Source: an uncultured Alphaproteobacteria bacterium
Lineage (GTDB): Bacteria > Pseudomonadota > Alphaproteobacteria > Puniceispirillales > Puniceispirillaceae
Direction of reading: 5' to 3'
Assembly (NCBI GenBank): GCA_913064995.1
Contig: CAJYBL010000002.1
Location: 1 to 35,866 of the forward strand
Length of the DNA stretch: 35,866 nt
Positions 1-8,012 of this stretch are shown here, piece by piece (within the stretch, counting starts at the first letter, position 1; every line of letters starts with the position of its first letter). A model generated the notes under the pieces. The model was not told the DNA's origin and did no database searches. It saw nothing but the letters and a program-made list of their open reading frames with translations. Made by a program: the position numbers and the translations under genes.

Positions 1-55
1 TTTATTTTTTAATTCGGATTGCCTATTCAGACAAAATTGCTCAGAATAATGGTGC
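1..55. repeat. Direct repeat, left copy (flanks TRAP operon)
   Basis: Bases 1-55 match bases 3353-3407 in the same orientation at 52 of 55 positions by eye. The mismatches are at 37, 46 and 52. The two copies bracket the dctPQM operon with a period of 3352 bp. The left copy starts at base 1, so it may extend outside the window. No transposase or terminal inverted repeat is visible. Bases 56-268, between this copy and the dctM stop, hold nothing that I recognise. Confidence 0.8.
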
Positions 56-268
56 ACTCGACAGGATGATGTTTCCTCCTACAGGCACTAAACAACAACT
101 TCATCCAAGCGTTTCTGACAGTCTAAGTGCCAGCAGTTGCAAGCCCTCCATCTAATTATACGACGAGGCGCCATTGCTGTAACAATAGGGGCGTCACTCG
201 CAGCTAGCCTTTTACCGAAATCACGTTATATCTGGCGACCTATCGGGTCAGAGAGACTTATCGGATTA

Positions 269-1540
269 TTATCTGGTTAGCAAAGACGGGAGCCAGGTGG
301 AGGCTTCAGGAATCAGGATCATCAAAATCCCATAAAGAATGCCAACACCGACAAAAAGTGGCACCTCGCGGAATGCCTTGGCCGGGTTTTCCTGAATGAC
401 GCTGGCGCTTGTGTAAATGCCGACACAGACCGGCGGGGTGATCATGCCGATCCCGGCAAAGGCGACGAACACCACATATAGGTGCAGCAGACTCTGGTTG
501 AAGGACAGGGTGATCGCGGCAAAGATCGGCACGGTGAGATAGAAAACCGGAACGATCTCGACAAAGGTGCCGAGCAGCAGGCAGATGATCGCCAGCGCCA
601 CCCAGAACAGCGCAAACGTCGCGCCCATATCGGTGAAATAACTGACGATCTGTTGCGGGATCTGGCTGTAGGTCAGGACCACGCTGAGGAAGGTAGCGGT
701 CGCAATGATGGCGAAAATGATCGCTGTGATCGTCGCCGTTTCTTTGAGCGCAAGACACAGCGATGCGAAGGTCAGTTCCCGGTAGATGAAAAATCCCATC
801 ACGATCGCCCAAACGCCAGCAACTGCTGCTGACTCAGATGGGGTCAGCAAGCCCGCATAAATGCCGCCAAGAATGATGGTCGGGGTAAATAATCCGGGCA
901 GCGCGCCAAGAAAACTGCGCCAGCGTTCCGCAGCCGAGGCCGGTTCTGGGTTGCGGATGTTGCGGCATTTGATCAGGACAACAATGACCATAAAGACGAG
1001 AAGGATCAGCCCCGGGATCACTCCGGCAGCAAAGGTCTGCGAGACCGGGACATTGGTGAGGGCGCTGAACAATATCGCGGCATTTGAGGGTGGAATCAGG
1101 GCTTCGAGAAGCGCGGCCGAGGCCGCCAGAACGATGACAAAGGGTCTAGGGTATCCCTGTTCGAGCATCTTTGGCATCATGATCGTGCCAACAGCCGTGA
1201 TGGCGGCCAGAATGGAGCCACAGAAAGCGGCAAAAAACCCCATGGCAATAACCATGGCAATGCCAAGACCGCCCGGCCAATGGCCGACAAGCGCCGTGGC
1301 AAAATCCACCAGGCGTTTGGCAGCCCCACCGCGGAGCATCACCATCCCGGCGAAAATGAACAAAGGCACGGCAACCAGAATGTGCTTTGTCATCGCGCCA
1401 AAGGAGACCTGAATCAAGGTTGACCAGGGTAGGCCAAGACCGAGGATGGCGGCAGCCGAGCTGCCGATACCAAATACCAAAAAGATCGGCACCGACATGA
1501 GCAACAGCAGGAGTGAAGAGAAGATTGCAAGCGCGTACAT
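269..1540 (-). CDS. dctM: TRAP transporter large permease, DctM subunit
   Basis: This 423-residue protein is hydrophobic throughout, with about a dozen membrane segments, as expected for the 12-TM DctM subunit that couples sodium symport to substrate translocation in the inner membrane. Typical family segments are visible: PLFIFAG near the N terminus, the AAxTAVGTIMMP-type stretch with PPS (IPPSNAAI) around residues 150-155, LTPSESAAVAGV around residue 232 and MITPPVCVGIY near the C terminus. The length is normal. It is the last gene of dctP-dctQ-dctM, starting 3 bp after the dctQ stop. Its position next to methyltransferase and dehydrogenase genes suggests import of a carboxylated solute, but the substrate cannot be read from the sequence. 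Confidence 0.93.
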   Translation of the reverse strand: MYALAIFSSLLLLLMSVPIFLVFGIGSSAAAILGLGLPWSTLIQVSFGAMTKHILVAVPLFIFAGMVMLRGGAAKRLVDFATALVGHWPGGLGIAMVIAMGFFAAFCGSILAAITAVGTIMMPKMLEQGYPRPFVIVLAASAALLEALIPPSNAAILFSALTNVPVSQTFAAGVIPGLILLVFMVIVVLIKCRNIRNPEPASAAERWRSFLGALPGLFTPTIILGGIYAGLLTPSESAAVAGVWAIVMGFFIYRELTFASLCLALKETATITAIIFAIIATATFLSVVLTYSQIPQQIVSYFTDMGATFALFWVALAIICLLLGTFVEIVPVFYLTVPIFAAITLSFNQSLLHLYVVFVAFAGIGMITPPVCVGIYTSASVIQENPAKAFREVPLFVGVGILYGILMILIPEASTWLPSLLTR

Positions 1541-1543
1541 GGG

Positions 1544-2101
1544 TTAAATCTTCTCCAGACTTTTGGTCGGGTTAGTCTGGACCGGATCATTGGGCGCTGG
1601 GCCAACCAGCGCCAAGAGTTCAACCAGAATCAGCTCCAGCGCGAATAAGATCATTATCCCAAAGCCGCAAGGAAAGGCCAGATACACCCACCAGACCGGG
1701 ATTTCAATTTCCAGCTCCATGACCTGCCCCAGCATGAAATAGAGGCTGGTGGCCTCAACCCCAGCTACAAGAAAGACGATGGATGACAGCAGGGCGATCA
1801 CCGCGATAATCAGTCTTAGGACCGATAATTGCCGTGGGGCCAGAAGATTGTTAAGAACATCCACCTTGATATGGGTGCCGGATTTCAACAACGGCCCCAG
1901 AAGCGGGAAGACAAGCCAGCTAGTGAGGATTGGTGGCAGTTCGATGAACCAATCATAGCCGGTGCCGGAGGCGTATCTGATCAGCGCGCTCAGGAACAGC
2001 GCAAGCACCATGTTGGCGACAATGAAAATCGCCAGCAGATAAATCGCTTTCTCAAGCCATTCATTCAGCTTGGACAAAGATGCAAGCGCGGCTTTCAACA
2101 C
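1544..2101 (-). CDS. dctQ: TRAP transporter small permease, DctQ subunit
   Basis: This 185-residue protein has four predicted membrane helices: around residues 17-40, 48-68 including SWLVFPLLGPLLKSGTHIKVD, 85-110 and 125-160. The G-x-H-I-x-V-D motif after helix 2 is characteristic of the DctQ family. It forms the membrane part of the TRAP transporter together with DctM. The start is GTG, preceded by GAGG at about 8 bp. It lies 36 bp after dctP and 3 bp before dctM, so the three genes are one transcription unit. Confidence 0.9.
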   Translation of the reverse strand: MLKAALASLSKLNEWLEKAIYLLAIFIVANMVLALFLSALIRYASGTGYDWFIELPPILTSWLVFPLLGPLLKSGTHIKVDVLNNLLAPRQLSVLRLIIAVIALLSSIVFLVAGVEATSLYFMLGQVMELEIEIPVWWVYLAFPCGFGIMILFALELILVELLALVGPAPNDPVQTNPTKSLEKI

Positions 2102-2137
2102 AGCGCCTGCCTCGTTGTTTTGAGTGCGGGATGCAAG

Positions 2138-3166
2138 CTAGTTGGCAGCATATTGCTGGGCCTTGACCAGCGTATCCTCATCGAACATGTCTGCCATTGC
2201 CGGCATCACCTCATCCTGCATCAATTTATTGAACTTTGCTTTCTCGGCACCGCTTAGTTCGGTGACAACGCCACCACGCTCAATAAATTTCTTCAAGGTA
2301 TCCTCACCCGCGCCCAGAATGTTATCAGTTGCAATCTGGCCAACTTCAGCGCCAACAGTCAAAACCAGCTCCCGCAAATCATCAGGCAAACTGCTCATCC
2401 AATCACGGTTGGCCATGATGTAAGCATCGGCAAAATACTGATAGGGCTTTTGACCATAGGTTAGATATTCCCACCAGCTGTAGGCTTCAATTGATCCCGG
2501 AGGGCTATTAATCGTGTCGATCATGCCGGTCTGAAGCGAGGTGTAGACCTCACCAGTTGGCAGTGAGACAGCGTTGGCACCAAGCGCCTTCCACATCGGA
2601 AGCTCACTTTTCAACAGGCGGCGGGCTTTCAGCCCCTTCATCACGTCAATGCCGGTCAATTCACGGGCGCTGCTGAAGGTCATCACCGGACCAACAGGGT
2701 TATACATGATCAGCTGCGATTTGCTCTTTCTGGTGATATCCCCCCAGATTTCCTGGCCCTTGTCCGAATTCAGGAAAAATCCACGCTGCTGTTCATAGGA
2801 GGCAAACAGACCGGGATAGGAGGCAACATTGAAATTCTTGTTGATCGGCGGAAAGCTGACAACCCCAACAACGCCGCCAAGCTCAACAGCGCCAGAGGTG
2901 ATGGCGCCAAGAACCTCTCTAATGCCGAAAAGCTGTTTGGAGGGATAATATTCGATCTTTAGCCGCCCACCAGACCTCTTTGTCACCTCATCGGCAAACA
3001 TCTGTGAATGGATCGAGCTTTGATGGGTTGGACTCCAATGTCCAGACATGCGCGCGACAATCTGGTCAGCAACGGCCTGAAATGAAGTGAGCGATATTGT
3101 CAGGGCAATGCCCCACGCAACGGGTTTGGTGACGCCACGCAAGGCGGCAGAAAGAAGTCTTCTCAT
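2138..3166 (-). CDS. dctP: TRAP transporter periplasmic solute-binding protein, DctP family
   Basis: This 342-residue protein has a Sec signal peptide (basic MRRLL, hydrophobic core, cleavage probably after AVA at about residue 33). A mature DctP fold follows: the HQSSIHSQMFADEV stretch typical of ligand-binding helix 1, the EYYPSKQLFG motif, and a central GLKARRLLKSELPMWKALGANAVSLPTGEVYTSLQTGMIDT region. In DctP proteins the conserved Arg of the G-x-x-R segment clamps the substrate carboxylate; here the segment reads LKARRL, so an organic acid or betaine-like carboxylate is likely. The ATG is preceded by a near-perfect AAGGAGGAAT ribosome site. It is the first gene of the TRAP operon and would be the most highly translated. 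Confidence 0.93.
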   Translation of the reverse strand: MRRLLSAALRGVTKPVAWGIALTISLTSFQAVADQIVARMSGHWSPTHQSSIHSQMFADEVTKRSGGRLKIEYYPSKQLFGIREVLGAITSGAVELGGVVGVVSFPPINKNFNVASYPGLFASYEQQRGFFLNSDKGQEIWGDITRKSKSQLIMYNPVGPVMTFSSARELTGIDVMKGLKARRLLKSELPMWKALGANAVSLPTGEVYTSLQTGMIDTINSPPGSIEAYSWWEYLTYGQKPYQYFADAYIMANRDWMSSLPDDLRELVLTVGAEVGQIATDNILGAGEDTLKKFIERGGVVTELSGAEKAKFNKLMQDEVMPAMADMFDEDTLVKAQQYAAN

Positions 3167-3329
3167 TTATTCCTCCTTGTGATGCAGTCCCTTTATAATC
3201 CACATGAATCAGTGACTTGCATTTTACTATGCAGAAAATCAGTCAACCGACAGACTCTTGCTTTACCCAATTATTAGAATCGAAGTATGGGATTACCAAG
3301 AATTGATAACAAATATAATTTGCAAATAA

Positions 3330-3348
3330 ATACATTTGTATAATGTAT
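3330..3348. promoter_or_regulatory. Inverted repeat upstream of dctP and the 3499 gene (candidate operator)
   Basis: ATACATT-tgtat-AATGTAT is a perfect inverted repeat with 7-bp arms in the divergent intergenic region 3167-3498. That region is AT-rich and otherwise holds only the right-hand direct repeat. It is a plausible regulator site for the TRAP operon or for the plus-strand genes. A TATAAT lies at 3339-3344 inside it, so binding there would compete with RNA polymerase on the plus strand. Function is inferred only from symmetry and position. Confidence 0.35.
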
Positions 3349-3352
3349 AGGT

Positions 3353-3407
3353 TTTATTTTTTAATTCGGATTGCCTATTCAGACAAAACTGCTCAGACTA
3401 ATGTTGC
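3353..3407. repeat. Direct repeat, right copy (flanks TRAP operon)
   Basis: Second copy of the 55-bp repeat at 1-55, in the same orientation. It lies between dctP and the S51-like gene. Similarity stops at about 3407; the following bases to 3498 are unrelated to bases 56 onward. Confidence 0.8.
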
Positions 3408-3498
3408 TTGCAAAATGAAACAGTAACCAAAGCAAAAGGCGCACCGGAAGCCAAAGCTGCTGGATGACGAAGATCATAACCAGATTTTAGGGAATAAT

Positions 3499-4257
3499 AT
3501 GCGGGGGCTGGTTCAGATATTTGCTGTTGGCGGCGGAGGCTTTACCCATTCGCAAGATGGTGATCGCCGTGATATGCTGCTTGAGGATCGTCTGCTGGCG
3601 TTGGTTGGGCCGGTTGCCAAACTGAAAATCGGTTATATCGGCCACGCCAATAATGATCGGGCGGATCGTCTCAAGGCTTTTTATACGCGGTTTGAGGGCT
3701 GTGCGAGAACAACGCATTTGCCGATAACGGCAGATGCGGCGATGGCACAAGATTTTTTGCAGGATCTGGATATTCTTTATGTTGGCGGGGGAACAACAAC
3801 AGCAATGCTGTCACATTGGCGCAAATCAGGTATTGCCGATTTATTGTTGGCAGCGATACGCCGGGGGCTTGTTGCATCCGGGGTTAGTGCCGGAGCGATT
3901 TGCTGGTTTTCCGACTTGCTGTTGAAAACCGGAGAGGATTGTTTTGAACCCCAGTTTGAACAGCATAAGGGGCTTGGGCTTATTGCCGGAAGCGCGTGCC
4001 CGCATTTCAGCAGCGAGCCAGCCCGAAAGCAGGCCATTGAAGCGGCGATTGCCAGTCGGCAATTACAATCAGGAATAGCCATTGATGATGGTGTTGGCGT
4101 GCATATTATCAATGGTGTGGTTGCCGAGATTGTGCGCGCTCGCAGCAGCGGGTCGGCTTATCTGCTAGCACCAGATGGTGGCATGAATACCCATCAGCCG
4201 CTCACGCACGGTCACCGGCTTGGAATGGGGTCAGCAAATGGGGATGCAAGCATATGA
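3499..4257 (+). CDS. Peptidase S51 / type 1 glutamine amidotransferase-like protein
   Basis: This 252-residue cytosolic protein is of the peptidase E (S51) type. The nucleophile elbow SGVSAGAICW places the catalytic Ser at residue 130. The CPHF motif places the catalytic His at residue 169, matching the spacing in the family, where the serine replaces the cysteine of class I amidotransferases. Family segments IFAVGGGGF at the N terminus, YVGGGTTTAML near residue 95 and GIAIDDGVGV near residue 195 are also visible. S51 enzymes cleave Asp-X dipeptides (peptidase E) or cyanophycin; which reaction occurs here is unknown. The start is ATG with TTAGGGAAT just upstream. The stop overlaps the next gene (ATGA), so it is translationally coupled to the MttB-like methyltransferase, an unusual partner for a peptidase. 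Confidence 0.82.
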   Translation: MRGLVQIFAVGGGGFTHSQDGDRRDMLLEDRLLALVGPVAKLKIGYIGHANNDRADRLKAFYTRFEGCARTTHLPITADAAMAQDFLQDLDILYVGGGTTTAMLSHWRKSGIADLLLAAIRRGLVASGVSAGAICWFSDLLLKTGEDCFEPQFEQHKGLGLIAGSACPHFSSEPARKQAIEAAIASRQLQSGIAIDDGVGVHIINGVVAEIVRARSSGSAYLLAPDGGMNTHQPLTHGHRLGMGSANGDASI

Positions 4258-5807
4258 GACGGGGTAAAGGGGTGGGTCGATCAAGAATGGGACGCAAAAG
4301 GCGGAATAAAAACGCTGCTGATAGCCCTGTCGAAAGCCTCGAGGGCAAGCGCATTATCGGTTTTGGGCGAGGCAATGGCCCGCTACATGACGCTGACATG
4401 GTCGCGGTTCATGAGGCGGCCTTGGCATTACTAGCAAATACCGGCCTTGCCGAAGCTTCGCCGATTGTTGTTGATCTTGTCGTGGCCGCTGGCGGCGGGC
4501 TTGATTCGCGTGGCCGGTTATTATTTTCACCGGATTTGGTGACGGCGGCGCTTGCTGGTTTGCGGCGCGATATCACGCTTTATGGGCGCGCCGGTGATAA
4601 TGACATGGCGCTGTCGTCAGGGGCGGTTCATGTTGGCACCGGTGGGGCATCACCATTGATCTTTGATGCGGGGCTTGGCAAATATCGCGAAACCAATCTT
4701 GTGGATCTTTATGATGCAGCGCGGCTTGTTGACCGGCTTGACCATGTTCATTTCTTCAGCCGTCCGGTTGTTGCTCGCGACATGCCGGATGCGCGTCATC
4801 TGGATGTGAATACTGCCTTTGCCTGTCTTGCTGGCACGGCGAAGCATGTTTTTACCAGCGCCTCGTCACCAGAATCGGTAAGGGATATTGCGACCATCTG
4901 CTATCAAATTGCCGGATCCGAAACGGCGTTTCGCGACAAGCCGTTCCTGTCGCTGAATGTTAACCATGTTGTGCCACCATTGCGGTTTGATCCAATTGCA
5001 CTCAATGTGATGGTCGAAGCAGTGCGCTTCGGCATTCCGGTGATGGTTAATTGCTTTGGCCAGCTTGGTGCCTCAAGCCCAGTCACAATTGCCGGCTGTG
5101 TGACGCAAACAATTGCCGAAACTCTTGCTGGAATGGTTATTGCCTGGCTGGTTAATCCCGAGGCGCGCGCCGTTTTTGGTCCACGACCGATGATTACCGA
5201 TTTGCGAACTGGCGGTATGGCGGGTGGCAGTGGTGAGCAGGCCTTACTGACCGCAGCCGCCATTCAGATGGCACGCTTTTACCAGCTTCCCTCATCAACA
5301 ATTGCCGGGGCGACCGATAGCAAAAGCCCCGACGCGCAAAGCGGCTATGAAAAATGTTTGAATGTCACACAGACGGTTCATGCAGGGGCCAATATCATCA
5401 CGCAGGCCTGCGGTGCGCAGGCTGGCCTTATGGGACTGTCGCTTGCGGCACTGGTTATTGATAATGACATGCTGGGAAGCATTCTGCGCGCCAGCGGCCC
5501 TGTTGCCGTATCGCCCGAAACGATTGCGCTGGAATCGATCGATCGGGTGGCGTGCGGTATTGGTCATTTTCTTGGCGAGCCAGAAACCTATGCGCGGATG
5601 CATTCAGATTTTCTATATCCGAAAACTGTCGATCGTCTAGGTATAGCGGCATGGGAGGAAGCAGGAAAACCTGACATGCGTGATAATGCGCATGATCAGG
5701 TTAGGACGATTCTTGAGGAGCATCACCCAACTTATATTGACGCTAAAAGCGAAATGATATTGCGCAAGGCGCTTCCTATTTTGCTGTCGCCAAAAGATCA
5801 AACCTAA
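4254..5807 (+). CDS. MttB-family (COG5598) methyltransferase, non-pyrrolysine type
   Basis: This 517-residue protein belongs to the trimethylamine:corrinoid methyltransferase superfamily. Recognisable segments are HVGTGGASPLIFD (residues 123-135), the HVFTSASSPESV stretch near residue 200, NVNHVVPPLRFD near 240, GQLGASSPVTIAG near 280 and the SGYEKCLNVTQTVHAGANII-type region near residue 370. Unlike archaeal MttB there is no in-frame UAG, so no pyrrolysine; it groups with homologues such as MtgB (glycine betaine) that demethylate quaternary amines. No corrinoid-protein gene (MtbC/MtgC type) or RamA-type activase is in the window. ATG overlaps the previous stop by 4 nt, and the 3' end overlaps the convergent LysR gene by 4 nt. 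Substrate is unknown; a quaternary amine or sulfonium compound is likely. Confidence 0.88.
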   Translation: MRRGKGVGRSRMGRKRRNKNAADSPVESLEGKRIIGFGRGNGPLHDADMVAVHEAALALLANTGLAEASPIVVDLVVAAGGGLDSRGRLLFSPDLVTAALAGLRRDITLYGRAGDNDMALSSGAVHVGTGGASPLIFDAGLGKYRETNLVDLYDAARLVDRLDHVHFFSRPVVARDMPDARHLDVNTAFACLAGTAKHVFTSASSPESVRDIATICYQIAGSETAFRDKPFLSLNVNHVVPPLRFDPIALNVMVEAVRFGIPVMVNCFGQLGASSPVTIAGCVTQTIAETLAGMVIAWLVNPEARAVFGPRPMITDLRTGGMAGGSGEQALLTAAAIQMARFYQLPSSTIAGATDSKSPDAQSGYEKCLNVTQTVHAGANIITQACGAQAGLMGLSLAALVIDNDMLGSILRASGPVAVSPETIALESIDRVACGIGHFLGEPETYARMHSDFLYPKTVDRLGIAAWEEAGKPDMRDNAHDQVRTILEEHHPTYIDAKSEMILRKALPILLSPKDQT

Positions 5808-6718
5808 GGCGCAGATTTGATAATAGGATCATTTTTAAAAGCTGTGATTATGATGTCTGCCAATTGTCTGGTTTCCTGCGTCATCATGTCAATGCCGCGG
5901 GTAATAATCGCAATGTTATATTGCATATTCTGCACAATCGGCCGGGTCATGACGCCGCCTGAAGCAACCGACATGCGCGCCGAAAACGGATCAACAATGG
6001 CCGGAACACCAGCCTCACGAACCAGCGCTGCACCAGCCAGAACATTGGCAACACTATAGCGCGCATTGCTCTGAAATTTTTCGGCGAGGCTGGCGTCCAT
6101 GCCTTGCATTTCAAGCGGGTAGACACTGCCAAATGTCACAAATTCTACCTGGCCAGCAACATCCCTTAAATCGATAGGGTCTTCTGATTTTGCCAGAATA
6201 TGGCCCTCAGGGATTAAGGCGACATAATTCACCATGGTCTGGTAAAGGATGTCCACACCAACATAAGGCGGCGACCGCGAGACAATGCCAAGGTCAAATT
6301 GCTGCAGCCGGATTGCGTCGACAATGGCCGGTGTATTATGCGTGTATATGATCGAATGGGTCGAATCATCCTGCCGGCGCATCTGGCCAAGAGCCCGTGG
6401 CAAGAGCGATGTCGAAAATGTTGGAATGACACCAATGGAAATCTTACCAACCGCCTTTTTGCGAATTGAGGCTGCCAGGTCATCAAGCCGCTCAATGTTG
6501 AGGAACGTGCTTTCAACCGCCAAATGAAAACGTCGCGCCTCAACAGTCGCGATAATGCCGCGCCCCTGACGAACAAAAAGGGCAAAACCAAGATTCAACT
6601 CAAGGTCGCGAATAAGCCGCGTGACACTTGGCTGAGAGACCAGCATTTGCTTTGCTGCACCAGTGATCGAACCAGTTTGCATAACAGCGTTAAAGGCCTT
6701 GAGTTGGCGAAAATTCAT
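5804..6718 (-). CDS. LysR-type transcriptional regulator
   Basis: This 304-residue LTTR has an N-terminal winged HTH: residues 1-60, MNFRQLKAFNAVMQTGSITGAAKQ onward, then LLVSQPSVTRLIRDLE. A periplasmic-binding-protein-like effector domain follows from about residue 90 (VGKISIGVIPTFSTSLLPRAL). I chose the ATG at 6718 because it has AAGGGGAT 5 nt upstream and matches the canonical family N terminus; an in-frame start at 6766 would add 16 unsupported residues. It is divergent from the 2-hydroxyacid dehydrogenase operon, with only 64 bp between starts, and convergent with the MttB-like gene, so it most likely controls the operon to its right and perhaps the whole locus. Confidence 0.9.
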   Translation of the reverse strand: MNFRQLKAFNAVMQTGSITGAAKQMLVSQPSVTRLIRDLELNLGFALFVRQGRGIIATVEARRFHLAVESTFLNIERLDDLAASIRKKAVGKISIGVIPTFSTSLLPRALGQMRRQDDSTHSIIYTHNTPAIVDAIRLQQFDLGIVSRSPPYVGVDILYQTMVNYVALIPEGHILAKSEDPIDLRDVAGQVEFVTFGSVYPLEMQGMDASLAEKFQSNARYSVANVLAGAALVREAGVPAIVDPFSARMSVASGGVMTRPIVQNMQYNIAIITRGIDMMTQETRQLADIIITAFKNDPIIKSAP

Positions 6719-6782
6719 TTTATCCCCTTTTGGCCAATCATACCTTTTTTCTATTAATTCATCCAATAATTATATTTGCCTA
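6719..6782. promoter_or_regulatory. Divergent promoter region between LysR gene and the dehydrogenase operon
   Basis: This 64-bp AT-rich spacer must hold both promoters and the LysR binding site. It contains the LysR Shine-Dalgarno sequence (complement, about 6724-6731) and an AT-rich near-palindrome around AATAATTATATT. No exact T-N11-A site could be fixed by eye. Confidence 0.4.
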
Positions 6783-8012
6783 ATGATTAAGCCGACTGAT
6801 AGCGTTTGTGCATGGCATCGACTGGGGTGGGTATTGGGCAAACAACTATTTTCTGTAGCTGAGGCACGGCAAGTCGCAAAACGGCGTCTGCCGCGCATGA
6901 TGTTTGATTTTATCGATGGCGCATCGGGTGATGAATCATTACGTGATCTCAATTCGGCAATGATTGACCATGTCAGATTGATGCCCCGCGTTCTGATTGA
7001 TATTTCCGAGCGCGCAATGTCAACGTCTATTCTGGGACAAGAAACAGGTCTTCCTTTCGGAATCGCGCCAATGGGTATGTGCGCGCTGTCATGGCCGGGA
7101 GCTGATTTCAGTCTGGCGCGTGGAGCGGCAAAGCGGCGCATACCTTTATGTGTGTCAACAGCATCGTCAATGGCACTTGAACAGGTGATCAAGCTAGCCG
7201 AGGGTCATGCCTGGTTTCAGCTTTATGCTGATCAGTCAAACGGGTTTGTTGATGAATTGGTCGACCGCGCCATTGCCGCCAATTATAAAATGCTGATTCT
7301 GACCGTTGATGTGCCCATCCCTTCAGTGCGGACACGCGACAAACGCAACGGGTTTTCCTTTCCAATGAACTGGGGCGCGTCACAGATATGGGACTTTGCC
7401 AGCCACCCCAGATGGTCGCTTGAAACCGCGCTTCACGCGATCCGGCATCAAATGCCACAGCCAATGAACTATGCCACATCAAGCCAGAAGACAACCTTTG
7501 TGCGGAATGCCAGCCGAGCCGGTGCCGACTGGAATTTTCTTGTCACTTTGCGTGACCGCTGGCCGGGCAAGCTGGTGGTCAAAGGAGTACAGTCGGTTGA
7601 GGATGCTTTACGCATAAAGACAATCGGGGCTGATGCCATTTATGTGTCGAACCATGGTGGTCGCCAGCTTAATGCCGCGCCGGTGGCAATTGACTCGCTT
7701 GTCGAAATCCGCAATGCGGTTGGTGGCGCGTTTCCGTTGATTTTTGATGGCGGTATCCGCAATGGCGAACATGTCATCAAAGCGCTAGCTGCTGGGGCAG
7801 ATTTTGTCATGCTGGGTCGCAGTGTGATGTATGGTCTTGGTGCAGGCGGTGCGGCTGGTCTTGCGCAAATTCTGGATTTGATCGAGGCCGAAGCAAGTTC
7901 GGTGATGGGTTTGCTTGGATGCCGAAATGTTGCCGAACTGGGCGCTGCAAATTTAGCTGGAAATTATGAACCTTTGATGTTGCGAACAATGCTGGAAAGG
8001 GCTGCCGAATGA
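6783..8012 (+). CDS. FMN-dependent 2-hydroxyacid dehydrogenase/oxidase (LldD / glycolate oxidase / mandelate dehydrogenase family)
   Basis: This 409-residue TIM-barrel flavoenzyme oxidises an (S)-2-hydroxyacid to the 2-oxoacid. Visible motifs are FDFIDGASGDE near the N terminus, PFGIAPMGM and STASSMALE (FMN binding), QLYADQ, and the catalytic SNHGGRQL with His291. GGIRNGEHVIKALAAGADFVMLGR follows and binds the FMN phosphate. The residue after GGRQL is Asn, where many family members have Asp. The ATG at 6783 lacks a clear ribosome site; an in-frame TTG at 6834, preceded by GGGGTGGG, gives a shorter protein beginning at the usual family start (LFSVAEAR) and is a real alternative. It is the first gene of a four-gene operon and overlaps the next gene by ATGA. 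Confidence 0.9.
   Translation: MIKPTDSVCAWHRLGWVLGKQLFSVAEARQVAKRRLPRMMFDFIDGASGDESLRDLNSAMIDHVRLMPRVLIDISERAMSTSILGQETGLPFGIAPMGMCALSWPGADFSLARGAAKRRIPLCVSTASSMALEQVIKLAEGHAWFQLYADQSNGFVDELVDRAIAANYKMLILTVDVPIPSVRTRDKRNGFSFPMNWGASQIWDFASHPRWSLETALHAIRHQMPQPMNYATSSQKTTFVRNASRAGADWNFLVTLRDRWPGKLVVKGVQSVEDALRIKTIGADAIYVSNHGGRQLNAAPVAIDSLVEIRNAVGGAFPLIFDGGIRNGEHVIKALAAGADFVMLGRSVMYGLGAGGAAGLAQILDLIEAEASSVMGLLGCRNVAELGAANLAGNYEPLMLRTMLERAAE

Noticed and set aside
861..1412. Long plus-strand open frames opposite dctM (also 482-832)
   Set aside because: They are antisense to a clear DctM protein, have skewed Arg/Ala-rich composition and no ribosome sites.
3320..3344. TTGCAA and TATAAT as a sigma-70 promoter for the 3499 gene
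   Set aside because: The spacing is 13 bp, too short for a normal promoter; only the -10-like element may be real.
6663..6782. N-terminal extension of the hydroxyacid dehydrogenase from ATG 6663
   Set aside because: The extra 40 residues would run over the LysR start and the divergent promoter and do not resemble the family.
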